Assembly: GCA_944470555.2 (NCBI GenBank)
Contig: OX104130.1
Coordinates: 50,129,491 to 50,193,490 of the forward strand
Direction of reading: 5' to 3'
Length of the DNA: 64,000 bases
From: Heterobilharzia americana
Taxonomy: Eukaryota; Platyhelminthes; Trematoda; Strigeidida; Schistosomatidae
A program made the position numbers and the translations under genes. Shown in pieces: positions 37,501-51,100 of the stretch. Every line of letters starts with the position of its first letter. The stretch's first letter is position 1. A model generated the notes under the pieces. That model did no database searches. It saw only the letters and a program-made list of their open reading frames with translations, and was not told the DNA's origin.

Positions 37501-40500
37501 TTTTTAGAACATAAAACTAATCATAAAACATTTATCTGCAAGTAAACTCATATAATCTGAATACATGACGTAAATCTAGTTATCAGTGCTTCCTGTTTAT
37601 TCCAGGAAACGGTCAACACTGCTGTTAAGTTCAGAAAGAAACAGCTCAAACTAAGGTAAAGTTGGTTACTTCAATTCTCACTCATTCTTTTTTTCAATAT
37701 ACTAAGCCATAAAATCAAAATATTTAGCTTAATAAAACCCTAAATAGAATGATCTGTGATATATGTATAGTTTTACAAGCATTTTTCATTGCATCGTATA
37801 CTTCTTCACATAGGTTTATTTGTTTCTCAAAATATGCTTCTCAAAATTGACATATGAGCAGAATTAGGGCAGTAGGTAATTCAGTTGGTTTATTAGATTC
37901 ACTGCGTTGAGTCAGTTTTATCCGCTGCATTACATTCCGGACAAAATTTTTTGTTCATAGTCACATCAAGAACACTACATAACTTTAGGACATCCTTCAT
38001 ATAGTTCTAATTTCCTCACCTCCTTAGTGATATGTGTACTTGGATTTTCCATAGATCTGGAACAGGTGCTGAATCATTAATGCTGTATGTATTAGGTGTT
38101 GATTCGACAAAGATTCAGTAATCGCTCTCTTCTTCTATCCTGCTATGTCATTTTTAAGGATTTTCACCCTGTCCTCTACTTGCTTGGATAGCTATAGCCG
38201 AGCTTTCTCCCAGATCGTTTTTCTTGCTAGAATGCACCAATTTTGTTTTTTTTTTTGTGTTCAAAAGCCCAAGTGACTCTGGTCGACTACTTTGACATAT
38301 GTATCTGACTTCATAATTGTTCCAGGGGACTCGGTATTCTGAATTATTCTCCTTAATTAGACCAATAGGACCTTCTAACTTAGATGGCTTATTTGTAGGT
38401 TTGTAGGTTTGAAGTACCACTCTAATCCCAGTCCTATTAAAAATCTTACATAAGGCCTTCCTTGTATCATAATACCGTACAGGTCTTGAATTCTATCTCC
38501 ACAGTATTATCATTATCATTACCACCATAACACATGTGCCGTGACTTTAAATAATATTTTTGTTACGATTACTAAGAAATTTAATAACTAATTTGAGGGG
38601 ATACTTATTGATGAACAAGATGTCTTTAGTGTATCTGGCCTTTTGTCTTGAATCTTAGTTTTGTTACATCGGCATTTTACTAAGCCAACTTTAACTAACA
38701 TAGAGTGAAATGATATGAAGTCTTAGTAGCGAGTCAAGTGTGAAGTTTTCTGCAAACACCATTGACTAAGCAGTAGAGAATATTTGAAGTTCAAGTGAGT
38801 GATCTTGGTTATGCTGAACAAGATGGCTTAATCGTGAAACTTCGATTGTCCTTATGGACAACATCATCAGCACTAATGCCAATACTAAGTTAGGACTTCA
38901 CACTAAAGTTGGTGCCGACGATATGGTCTAGAAAGACGATGAAAGCTTCATGATTAAGTCACTCAGGTCATAAAACCCAACACAACTAAAACCAGTATAG
39001 AAACTCCAATTCTGTTTCCACCTTATTCTGAAATCCAACATCTTCGGCTCCTCTTCACCATTTTCTAATTCTTGCTACTGGATGATGACTGAGAGTGAAA
39101 TTAATATCTGGATCTCAGCAGGATACAAACCAGTGGGCCTTCAGATAACCGACCCACTGCTCTACCAATTGAGCTGCGAGACCCAGTTTCTGACCAGATC
39201 TTAATTTCTTTCATCCAATCACGATGCAGATTTTCATTCCATCTTCGATCATCACCCAGTATCGACAATATAGGTATACCAAACCACAGTTATCTCAGAT
39301 TGTTAAACTGATAATTTTCTAGTCCGTAGATAAATTGGACTGCTCAGTAGGATCTTCCTGTGTTGTCTGTTTTAAGAATTTTTCATCGGATAGAATGAGT
39401 GAGACTATTTGGAAAAATTGGACTGCGTTGACTACTGAACGTATATGTATGAAGAAACTACATAAGTGCTCCAATCTCAACTCTGTAAATGTGTCGTCTA
39501 CATGTCAAGACTACATTTTTGGAGAAGAACTAAACGTTTCGAGGGCTAACCACTTCCCAACTATCCATAAATATATCTTCCCCGATAGGGGATATTGGTG
39601 ATCCGATGGCAACTCTTTACGTATGTTTGTATATTTTTATACTTTGATGACCGAATCTTTTTTTGTCGAAGCAACACCTAATACATGCAACATTAATGAT
39701 TCAGCACCTGTTCCAGATCTATGGAAAATCCAACTACACATATCACTAAGGAGGTGAGGAAATTAGAACTATATGAAGGATGTCTTAAAGTTATGTAGTG
39801 ATCTTGATGTGACTATGAACAATAAATTTTGTCCGAAACGTAATCCAGTGGGTAAGACTGATTCACTATGATAAATCTAATAAATCAACTAAAATGGAGT
39901 TCTCAGAACTACTTTTAACAAACATTGATGTCACTGAAACTTTACTAGAGCTAGAAATAGTTTACAATCTGCTATGAAATCACTACCAAAACTTTGTAAT
40001 AAAATACAAATCCCGATCTTCATACTAGCAGTTTCACAAAAGATGTTGAGCTAGTATGATGCATTTCAAAAAATTTTGTACATTAAGTTTTTTTCGTCAG
40101 ATATCTACTAATTTTTCAGATAAGTTTCGTCATAAAAAATACAGAGAAAAGATTTTTCGCGCAATGTCATTAATTATTGTAGAGAAAAAGGTATGGGATG
40201 TAGCCGTCCTGTTTGTGTAGTCACTATGGGCCACATAACCGAAGGCTTTAATAGACATTTTTACAAGATTTTAACACGGTAATAAAAAGTGAAGGCAAAG
40301 ATTTGTAGTAGCAGCATGAAGTGTTATCTTTTATGATACCTTTAATTTAGGCCTCATAGCATTTTGGTTTATCATGAAGGCCAATCTGAAACTTCAGGAA
40401 AAACAGCAACTCTAAAGGCCACCATAGCAACTGCTAAAACAACTATTTAAGTGTCTCTTTCATAAAAATTTGGCTTTTCAACCAAGATAATGAAAACTGA

Positions 40501-43500
40501 TTGGTTGTTTCAGTAGTTCTTAGGGTGACCTTCAGAGTCACGCAGGAAAAACGGTATTCTGGTCTAGAAAAAGCGTCCATTTTTTCTGTTTTGTTTTTGA
40601 GACGTTTTGTATGAGTCATTATCACTGCAAATAAACATGAATGTAGTGTAAAAGAAATCAGCTTGCATTTTGATAATTCATTTTTTCTTCCTTTCCAAAA
40701 ATAAAGTTTTACATCGAGTCTGTGAAATGTGTTCAACGAAACTCATCGACTTTGGCTTCGTAAAAATTAAATTTTACAAAATTCTGCTTCCGGTCAGTTT
40801 TATCACGAGCAATTATATAAATCATGGTCCTTTTGGGTGTATGGTTGAAATCTTATTTCAGATGACTTCTCATGGAAACTAACAAATATTACTAAATAGA
40901 AAAACAACGAAATTTACGTAAATGTGTGATAAGCGATACTCTCTTGGTGCAGTAGTTATTGTCACTAAGACCGAAATATCCCTTTTTACCGTTCTCAAAA
41001 ACATTTTAACCGTAAATGGATATCACTTATTAATTAAGAACAATCACTACATATTATCATGATCAGTATAACAACAACCATCGTGTAACCTTGCCGCAAA
41101 GTGTTTTGACTAAAGCATTATTTGTGTAATCAATGAAAGAGAATGAAACACCATTGGAAAAATAAAAGTTTTACCTGTCGGTGCCAGACTCAAGTTGACA
41201 TGCTAGTGCATAAGCAAGAAGATCATCAGTTTTACATGGTTCTGTTGCAGAGGCGTCAACAAAAATCAAATAGCCATTTGGTGGTATCCCAACTCCGCTA
41301 CCACCTTGAACAATCGGTCGGCTTCCATTTAACTCTTTACATCCCTACAAAAACCCATGATAAAACGGAGAGTACCTTTGGTTCTCATTTTTTATATAAG
41401 ATTACAATTCATAGTGTAGTAATCACCAATTAAACCGTCTAAATTTCTTTGTCTTAGTTTATCATCATTAGTGACCAGTTGGTTTGAAAAGTATACAAAA
41501 GTAAAACCGAAAATGGGGGTGATAATTCAAAAAAGACTACCTATAATGTGAATGGTAGTAGTAGGCTATGAATTATTTCTCACCGTTTCATATACTGAAA
41601 TCTTGTTTACCCAATTATGTATGAGACAAAGATAAAGTTAAACAGAATTTCCAATAGCATAGATTCAGTGCCACCTGATAATCTTCCATGACACTAAGTT
41701 ACAAGATTCTTCTTGACTGAATTTAATAACCGTTATGAAATATGCCTTAGTCTAAGTGGAGATGAATCTTCTCGCCGAATGAAGTGACTACAAAGCATTG
41801 AAGAAAAATGGCGGGATTTAGCTACAGCACTCGTTAAGCGTAGTAATATTAACATTAGTGATGACTGAGTGATGTACTAAGTGAATGACAGAAAATATAC
41901 CAATGTCACTATTAGTATATAACATTTAAGTCTTCTCAATGAGTGAAAAGTTGGATTTATCACTAAACTTGAACTGCACATACAGCAAATACTTTTACTT
42001 GCTTTAAACCAAGTTAACGAATTATGGAAAATATACCAGAATTGATAACTTTTCACAGCTTACTAACTTTTTGACATATATTCATAATGAAATGACATTA
42101 AGTGATTTTTTCCTGAAAACAATATGGTTTTGGAAACTGGTTTCTCCTTAGAGAAATAAATCTTTCCACAATCTGTTTGGTTATACACTTTTAGCAGCAA
42201 GCGGAATCGGCACTAATGATAAGCTTAAACAAAACATGCTGTTCAACAATTAGAGTAATTCATCCGAAAGTTGACTGAAATCATTAGAATATAACCATCA
42301 AGTTCCAAACTCATTTCGCAGCTTTGAAGTGTCCACTAAGATACCCAAACTTTTCTTAAAAAACAAGATATTTAGTGTTCAAAGATCAAGGAGTAGGATG
42401 AGCAAGCTGTCAGTTCATTCTTCATAAAATGCTTCTCTGACGCTATTTCAGTATCATCACTGCCAAATTCTAATGTATTTACGGTTTGGCGATCCATTTC
42501 TTACTAAACTGCTCGAGTTTCAGAAGTCTATAGTGATATATGAACCTACCGGAATTGCAACGATTAGCATTTTCACCTGTGTGGCTCTTTTTTTCTCTGC
42601 AACACTAGTTTACAACTTGATTTATTTCACCTAAATAAAAAGTAGGCTTAGTTTGGGATACAGAATACAAATGACATGAACTAGAATGTACAAAAAATCT
42701 AATATATTTATTATTTATGGACACTGTTAGTTTCCCTTTGATTATTATACTGAATCGAACTGATCAGTCACTCTTGGCATATAGGCTCTTTGACACATTA
42801 CCACAATATTACTCTAAGTTGCCTTTTGGTATTATTTGCCTGTTGATGGCTAGCAATCGAACATTATATATCTTTAGTCTGTTTCAGCCAATTAAATTCT
42901 CACAAGACAAAAAAGATAGTTTTGTTGAAAGGATATCACAGCTTGTTATCTATACAATACGTGTCTCATTCATATTTCACACTGATAAAAATATTCTCCT
43001 GTGAAGTTTAACACTTTATGGTAAATGTCAACAGCAGCACACTCCTGTGAGTTACTTGCTATACAAACCTTGATATCCTTCATCTCACATTACTAGGCAG
43101 TTATTAACTAATTTTCCAAGATAGCTCCGTACTTGTTTGTATATATCGAATCAGAATAAAAACTAACTATAATTAGTACTTCTCAAAAGTGATGTCTTTT
43201 ATGAAGTTAAAACTTTGTGATCACTGGCCAGTTTGATAATTATTTGAAGAAGTAAATTAAATAATACCCTACTATGGATAACAAAGTAGGCAGATTTGAA
43301 GCAGGTCTTGAAAAGCTTCTTCGTAGTAAGATTGAAACGTTAAGGAATAAAACAAAATATTTGTTTATTTTAACATTTGTTCTAGTACACCACGACGGGA
43401 TTACACAAGTAAAATGCACCTTATGTGACAGGCTTTATATAGTTCAAAAATTTCTTATATCTATGGTCATACTAACTATCTAGGGTATAGAAAAAGCTAA

Positions 43501-45096
43501 ACCAGCTTCCCAGTGAATAGTTTTCGTCATCTATCTAATCAAACTGGTTAGCATGTAATCGAGTTGAATTAAACTTGAAAATCGAATTAACAAAGACCAG
43601 AAGAAGGAGACACAAACCTCATAGAAATTAAAAGAATTAATAAAACAGTATTCTCAGAAAATGAAATGTCCATTTCCAATCCAGTTGAGTTTGATTTGTC
43701 AGCATTTCTGGAATACAGTTTATAGATTTTTAAAAAAAATCATTTTACGCAATGCTTTTTATCTACCATACAACATATGAAATTATTTACTGGCATGTAT
43801 CCAAGTCAAGGAGATGATACTGCAGTCTCGATTGTTTCGGTTTATTACTTTACAAATTCATTCACATCAACCATTATCATTGAAATAAATTTCACTCAAG
43901 ATCCAACTTAAGAGAAGATTGCAGAAATCAGTTCTGGCATCTAACAAAGTTCAGAAAAGTAGTCCGTTACTTAGTGGAACCAAATAAACTGTTATGAGAA
44001 AAAGTAACTTACATTTAAATAATTACTGGGTATGGGTTCTGTAAAACATCGAGTGATATTTTCACAACCTTTACTGCAGTATACACCGAGTGTACCATTA
44101 GGCCATTTAATATAGGAAGTCTGACCATCTATACATTGTCTTTAAAAACAAAACAAGATTAAGCATGCACATTTATTACTCATATTGAGTAAATTAAAGT
44201 AGAAACAATGACTAACTAGACTCGTCTTTTTAAATGTCCCGGTGATTGATTTATGTGAAAAAGACATCATATTTTGTCCTCCTTTGAAAAGTATATTCCA
44301 ATAACATGAAAGCGTAACGTAAATAGTCTACAGTAAACACCCACAGTTCTCAATAAAACATTTAGAAAACAACAATTCAAGCAAAGAAAATTTTTTTTTC
44401 AACCAGCATCACATCCTGAAATCCAAATAATCCATGCTATAAAATTATCATCCTCGAAAATAAAAAGTTGCCTATCAGTCAAAACTTAGATAATTATCAA
44501 ACTAAGTAGAGCAGAGGTTACCAAAATTATAAGGAAACATCTAACCTCTCAAGTATGATGTTCCCTGTAGACAGTTGTTTGACTTCTAGTGTTTGTTCCC
44601 AAAATGCAAGTGAAGGCTGAACAATTCTTGTCTGCAAAATTGAACAAAAAGTAATCGGTAGTGATAATTTTCAAAAGATGTTCGCTCATTAGTTCTTATA
44701 GAAATAGATACTTAAAGTAATCAGCTAAGGAGAAAATTATTTCATTGTATTATGAAACAACTTGACCTCGATTCGCCAAATAGAATCATTTATTCAGTGA
44801 CACATTTTATGAGATATCATACAAGTGCAGCATAGTGAGTGAGAACTAGAACATACTATATATAGTCCACTGAAAAGAACTGTCGCCAAAAAGGTTTGCT
44901 GATAATCAGAAAACGATGAATAGATCTTACAAGTACTTCCTCTTCATCACATTTTTTTCACTAAACTCCTGATAAATAATGTCTGCATGAGAAAAATAAC
45001 AGTCTTCACAAGGGTTTAATAATTATTTGCTAGAAGATTGAGAACTCTTCATGTGCTCATTTATAAAATCATTAAATGCATGCGAAAAATTTAGTG

Positions 45097-45157
<61 letters not shown>

Positions 45158-48100
45158 GAGATACGGCAATTATAATTATATTCATGCAAAGCAAATACCT
45201 TCTCTTGTTCATGAGAAAAATTTCAGAACACTTTGAAAGTGAAGATGTGATATAGTGTTTGTCTGTAAAAGACAGCTGAAATTAAGACTCATCGTTGTCA
45301 ACACATTTCACATTTCACATAACGTGAGTGTAATGAATTTCTATATTATTATTATCTACAAAATAATACAAACTTCAAACTAACGAAAGCCAAATGCTAC
45401 ACGAAACAATGTTATTTCAAGTTTTACAATACTGAAGTGTTAGTTAAACATATCGAAACAGATACCTTTTTATCATGACCAGTTCATAGTAAAAACAATA
45501 AAAATAACGTTATTATAATGGCTAATGGCTAGCAAAGCCAAGTGAACGGCATAACGCATGAGACCACAGACATCCGGCCGAGATGGCAGAAAAATTACCA
45601 AAATAATAAAGTGTGAGCAAAGACAAGGTAGGTGTTGAGTAATATGAAATTCCAACTCAGCGACCCGGTGCAGTTTCGTGTACTAGAAAATGAGACACAC
45701 CTGTTATGTGGAGACAAAAACAATTAAAACACTGACCACCTCCAGGTACGTAGAGCAATGTATGAACCAGTGACCTGCCGATTAAAAGCAAAACTCCCAG
45801 AATAACAGGGCTCACATTCACGACATAAAGTAATAAGGTATGCAAAATCTACAGTAAAATAAAATAATCTTGGCTAAAAATGCTCTGAGTATTCTTTAAT
45901 TGGTGGTTCATGAGGCTGAATTGCTTTAAAAGCAGCATTTATCTCGAACTAACATCAACTGAAGAACTGATGAAATCGTGAGAGTACTGGAAAACTGTTC
46001 CATCCTATTATCGGATTCTTGTCTCAGGTAGTTGTGGGTATGTCTCACTGAGGAGTCCTATACAAGGAAAAAATAGCTGTCCAATATTTTCACGCATACA
46101 AACGTTTATGTTTTCATTTCTAGCTGATAGTAAAGCCAAAAGGCAACCATTATCCCTTATAATTCACAAGCCAAGGATTGGCGGTGCTTTCACTGAGTCG
46201 AGCATAGAAACCATTACCACACAAACTAAAGAATGATTCAGCAGGTTGCCTAAAAACGGAAGCAATCACCTTTACAACAAGTACCATTTTTACTCAAAAG
46301 CATTTCCTATTACTCTTCCTTTGTTCAACGTTACGGTAGAGACTATGAAATTCTTATACAAACGCCAGATAAAGCAAGATCAGCTGCATTCATGAAATCC
46401 AGAAACAGTCAAATAAAAAGTTCAACAGACTAATACAAAAATGATATCCGTCGGAAGATAATCAAATTACAAACATTATCAAACATCGATAGAACAAAGT
46501 GGGTAGTCAGTCTCCCCTCGAGAACTCTAAGTTCAGTTGGGACGAAAGTACTTTTAAAAGAAACTGATACGGTTATGAGCAACAATTTATGCTCAAAACG
46601 TCATCAAGTAAATAATACTATATCACTGTGTATTGTAAATCAAATAAACAAATCTGATATGTTTTCAACAAACCTAGCGCACAAACTTCGAAAATACTCT
46701 AAGAACCAGTATCGGTTGACTTCAAAGACAACAATCTATCAACCAACGAGGCACTCAGAGTTTAAACCTGTTTCTGCGTCATGTAGAGCAGAAGATTTCT
46801 AAGCATCGAACGTACTTTTGTGGTGGTTGTTGAAAAGTTATCAAGACTTTTCGTGGGAAAACCTGACATTCATTCATCTGTTTTATAGCAATGCGAAGAT
46901 GCTGCATTTCCCTCACCAAGCGAAATAGGTCACCACTCATTAGACAAACTTCAGCTTCCTTGGGAGTAGTATAGTTGTCAAGATGCCCCTCATACTAAGA
47001 AGAATGCATATAATCTGGAGTGCTTCTAACCGGCAGCACTTTCATCAGTGGGGACAACAGTAATGAAAAGCATGAGAAATGACCACCGTTTATATTGCTT
47101 TTAATGAAATTCTGTGGATTCCTAACTACCAAATCCCACTTTACACTGATAACAGAGCATTGGCGTGCAAGGAGATACAAAATATCAAAAGATGACATCA
47201 GAAGGCTCGAGATGTGGCACCAATTCAGCTAACTGGTAATTAGCCTAGAAACGCTTTGCATCGGTTTCTCTGGCAAATCAAATTCTGAGCCTGCTCCATT
47301 CGCTCTATGCATCGCTTACATTTCTAATGCAATCTCTCACGATGATTTAAGTCAAATCTCCACTGAGAAATGGATCCCATTTCACTAACTAACAAGCACT
47401 TCGTATTACTCTCTGTTTGTTCAACATTACTGAAGTGACCACTCTTATGGAATGTAAGCTTAATAATCAACCTAGATTGCTCCCCTAATAACCCACATTA
47501 AGTTAATTCAGTGGAATATTAAACAGGTATTTCGGTGTAGTCCTCTCTCATACCATGATTTAGTGCTGTAGATTTGCTTACGGACATCCTTATGCACGGC
47601 TCAATATGTTGAAAAGTAAGAGTATACCACCCAGAAAACTAGTGGCAGCCAGTTATTATCAATAATAAAACGAGTGATAAAAACTGAGTTCTTATGCATC
47701 ACAGAGCTTCCAACTAGTTAATAGGGTCGAACTAAACCTTATATGTAGCGTAGTTTATTTTCACAAAGACTATGGAGACCATCCGAATGCAGATACTGGC
47801 TATCGTTTATTCAGTAAGTAAGACTCTACAATCCTAGGATTGATTTCTTATAAGCTTTTCTTTGACTTTGATTGGCATTTTTAACAAGATTGGAATCCCA
47901 TTATCTTGTTCAGATTAGTCATTGAAAATACGATTTGACAGTACTCTAAATGTAAACAAGAAATAACTTGCATATTAGAGCGCCTGGTGAGTCCATGATT
48001 TGCACAGATACCACTACAATTCATTCCCAGTAACTTCTATTTGGGTTGGCGTGTTTTAAGTTTTTGTCTCATTCGCTTGACAATGTCACCTATTAGACTA

Positions 48101-51100
48101 CAGATTAACTGATTTCTTAGAAATCCAGACTTCGAATGCTGTCAGACAGAAGGACTCACTTTTTTCATTACGATACTGCTTTAGAAGAAAAACCAAGTGC
48201 TACCAAGATAATTATGTTGTCGAGCAGTCATAAAAATAATTTAAAATCTAACCATCATCATTTACATGAAATGTTGAGGCAAATTATATAACGGAGTTAT
48301 TCAACATATGCATCGCCTTCTCTAGAATTCTGCATCAGTCATGAACCACTGCAAGATAACCAAAACTTTTCAGTGCAGTCAACAACAGCCTTCAGTAACC
48401 TACGATTGAATTTCAGCTTCGGATGCAATACTCTCTCTAGCATCAAATATTCATTAGCGCAAATTTGTTAGTTTGCAGTAATTACTGCAAGTGACCTTCA
48501 AGCAACTTCCAAGTATATACTTTTAAAACAACATCGGAACAATCGTTAACGGCAATCTTCATGTTTCTGATAAATGCTAATTTCTAACTCTAACTTGATG
48601 CCCGTAATTTCCCAGAATCCTAACAAAAGGGTCCGATAATAACAAAATTGCAGCAGTCGACCGCAAGAATGAACAGGACTATGTTCCGATGTTGAGTTCT
48701 CACCAGGTTATGGAGCTAGGACAGCCAAAGCACCAAGGACAATGGGTATTTGAGCTGCCTAGTGACCAAACATCTACAAAACCGAGAGTTATTGTCGACA
48801 AAATAACTAAAGACCGAATGATTGGCATCTACAGTGAATACTTAATCAGGACCAACAGACAAAATCAACGTGGAACACTGCACTGAACATCCGTTCAAGT
48901 CACCACACTTCACCATATTATAGAAAGAACACATGAATATAAAGAGACATCAAAGTATATAAAGGTACGTAGGAGGAGAAGGGATTTGAAAGTGAAAACT
49001 AGAGAAATTATTCAAGCTTCAGAAGTAAAAAAATGAACACATCTAGTCCATGGTGACATATTCACAGCCATTTCACCAAGAGTCTCAAACAAACCCAGTA
49101 GTAAACAACTCCCCACGTGGCTCAAGCCATGAGTAAGAGACTTCACCAACTGCTGAACCTTTAAAAAAATAATCACAATCTAGAACATACAGGTCAGTCC
49201 TCAGGCAACGACAAGTGCATCAGAGTCAGTATGGTCTAGTTGCCTTATATGTCTTCCCATAAGAAACTTAAATGCTTCCATACTTGATTTCCAAGCATTC
49301 TTCGGACACCTAACCAGCACACGGACACAAAACATATAGGCAAAAACATTACCCTTAACTTCCTTGCCTGCATATTGAAACAGCATCAATGAATGAACAC
49401 CGCATTACTTATTTATTTCTATCGATATTCACATGCTAGGATGCGAAATCATTGGGAACATCTGAACAACCAGTACAATTGTTTATCACAGAATAACTGA
49501 TAGAGGAAGAAAATCTATTGCGCACTTCAAGATAGTCCAATGTCGTTGAACCCAATAATATATGGATATACACCCGTTCAGAACTCAGAAGTGCAGTGTT
49601 GATTCCCTATTCACTCCTTTGTGGAGCAAGCTCTATGCAAACATAGCTGGTTACAGCTTCTCACCAGGCCTCTAAACCCATTTTAAAGGGACAAGAACCT
49701 GTAAACTTTATGGCTGTCTGGCCCCAATGCCCGTGTTTGGAAGTCCTGCAACATAACAGTGCAGCGTTGCATAGAGTACACTTCGTTGAATAAAAATACA
49801 GGTAACCTGTGAGCAATCGGATTTGTTTAAACCTCCAGAAACTCACCATTGTCTGAACACTTGGCAGAAAGTTTAGAAGTGGTTAACAGAATGTACATGT
49901 TCTTAAGTTAGTATGTCACAATAACAAGAACTCTGAAACACTAATGAATTTCAGTATTGAATACACTTAGTTTGACTTGTGCTTGACTTTGCTCCGCTCT
50001 AAAATGATCTCCAAAGATATACAGAACTGAAAACATTATCTACCTGGTCAGCTTACCAAGTATGCGAAACTCTCTCTTCCATCTGCTGCGCCCTAGGAGC
50101 AAGAGGTATTATATTATTATTATTATATTATTTTCCTGGAGATCGTCTGATGTCTTTATTTTAAAGCTGATTTCCATTTGAATAACTAGGATTGCGCTCA
50201 CTTTAGAGTACAAACAAATATTATCTTCGAAATGATTCTAAATCATTGGTTTCACAAATCACAACAAATGAAAACGTCTTGTAGTGATGTTCAAGACAGC
50301 AAACGAGAAAATGAGGAACCATCATAAGCCATTTGCTACTTATAGTCATCATGAGGCCAGGAAAGTTACGTTGTAACCATATTTTTTGGTTATTTTAAAT
50401 CTCCTCTGTAATATAACATTTCGAACTGAGTGCACATACATGACATTCGAAATTTCAGCAAAAGGCTACCAAATGTGTTGGGTTTCCAAGTTTTTCTGAA
50501 CCTATATGACGTCACTCTTATATTCTGCTTATAGGCAGAAGCGTAGCATCATCCGGAATGTGTAGTGAACAATTTATGTACTGCAAGACTGTGGTCGCGT
50601 CCGTCTGTAATAAGTGGAATAACTTCATTCAACACCAGCCTCCCTGCTGATAGGAATGAAACATTCACTAAACGCTTTTTCAACTTTGATTGGCATATGT
50701 TATGCATGCAGCCATTGAAAAAGGGTTCAGTAACTTCAAACTGATTAATAACTAAATATTTGACAAAAGTGCGTGTAAAGATTAAAAGAATATGCAGCTT
50801 CGCGCACTGTTTGAAAAGGGGAGTGACTTTTCACGTTCAGCTAGATTCTTGGCATTTTTTGTGCTTACACATCAAAGGCTGTTGTAGTTTTGCTCTAATC
50901 CGAATATTATTCAAGTAAAGTGAGACAAACTTTTACTGGGTGGAATTCTGTAGTTTCTGCTACATGGTGAGTCAAAAGTGTCGAAAAAATGCTTGTGATA
51001 AAGCCGGGTGCCACTTCACAGTGGCCTCTCGTATGCAGTGCAGTGAATGTAAGAGTTGGTTCCACGATAACTGCACAAGCCTCATACCCTCAGCATATAG

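Noticed and set aside
39120..39183. tRNA gene on the minus strand
   Set aside because: Strong D-arm sequence, but the T-loop is degenerate (GGTTTGTATCC) and the acceptor stem does not pair.
45051..45236. Small protein with a long Ile-Tyr repeat
   Set aside because: It is the translation of an (AT)n microsatellite.
48689..48886. Host gene of 65 codons
   Set aside because: Single short frame without splice or family support; surrounding DNA looks like decayed repeats.
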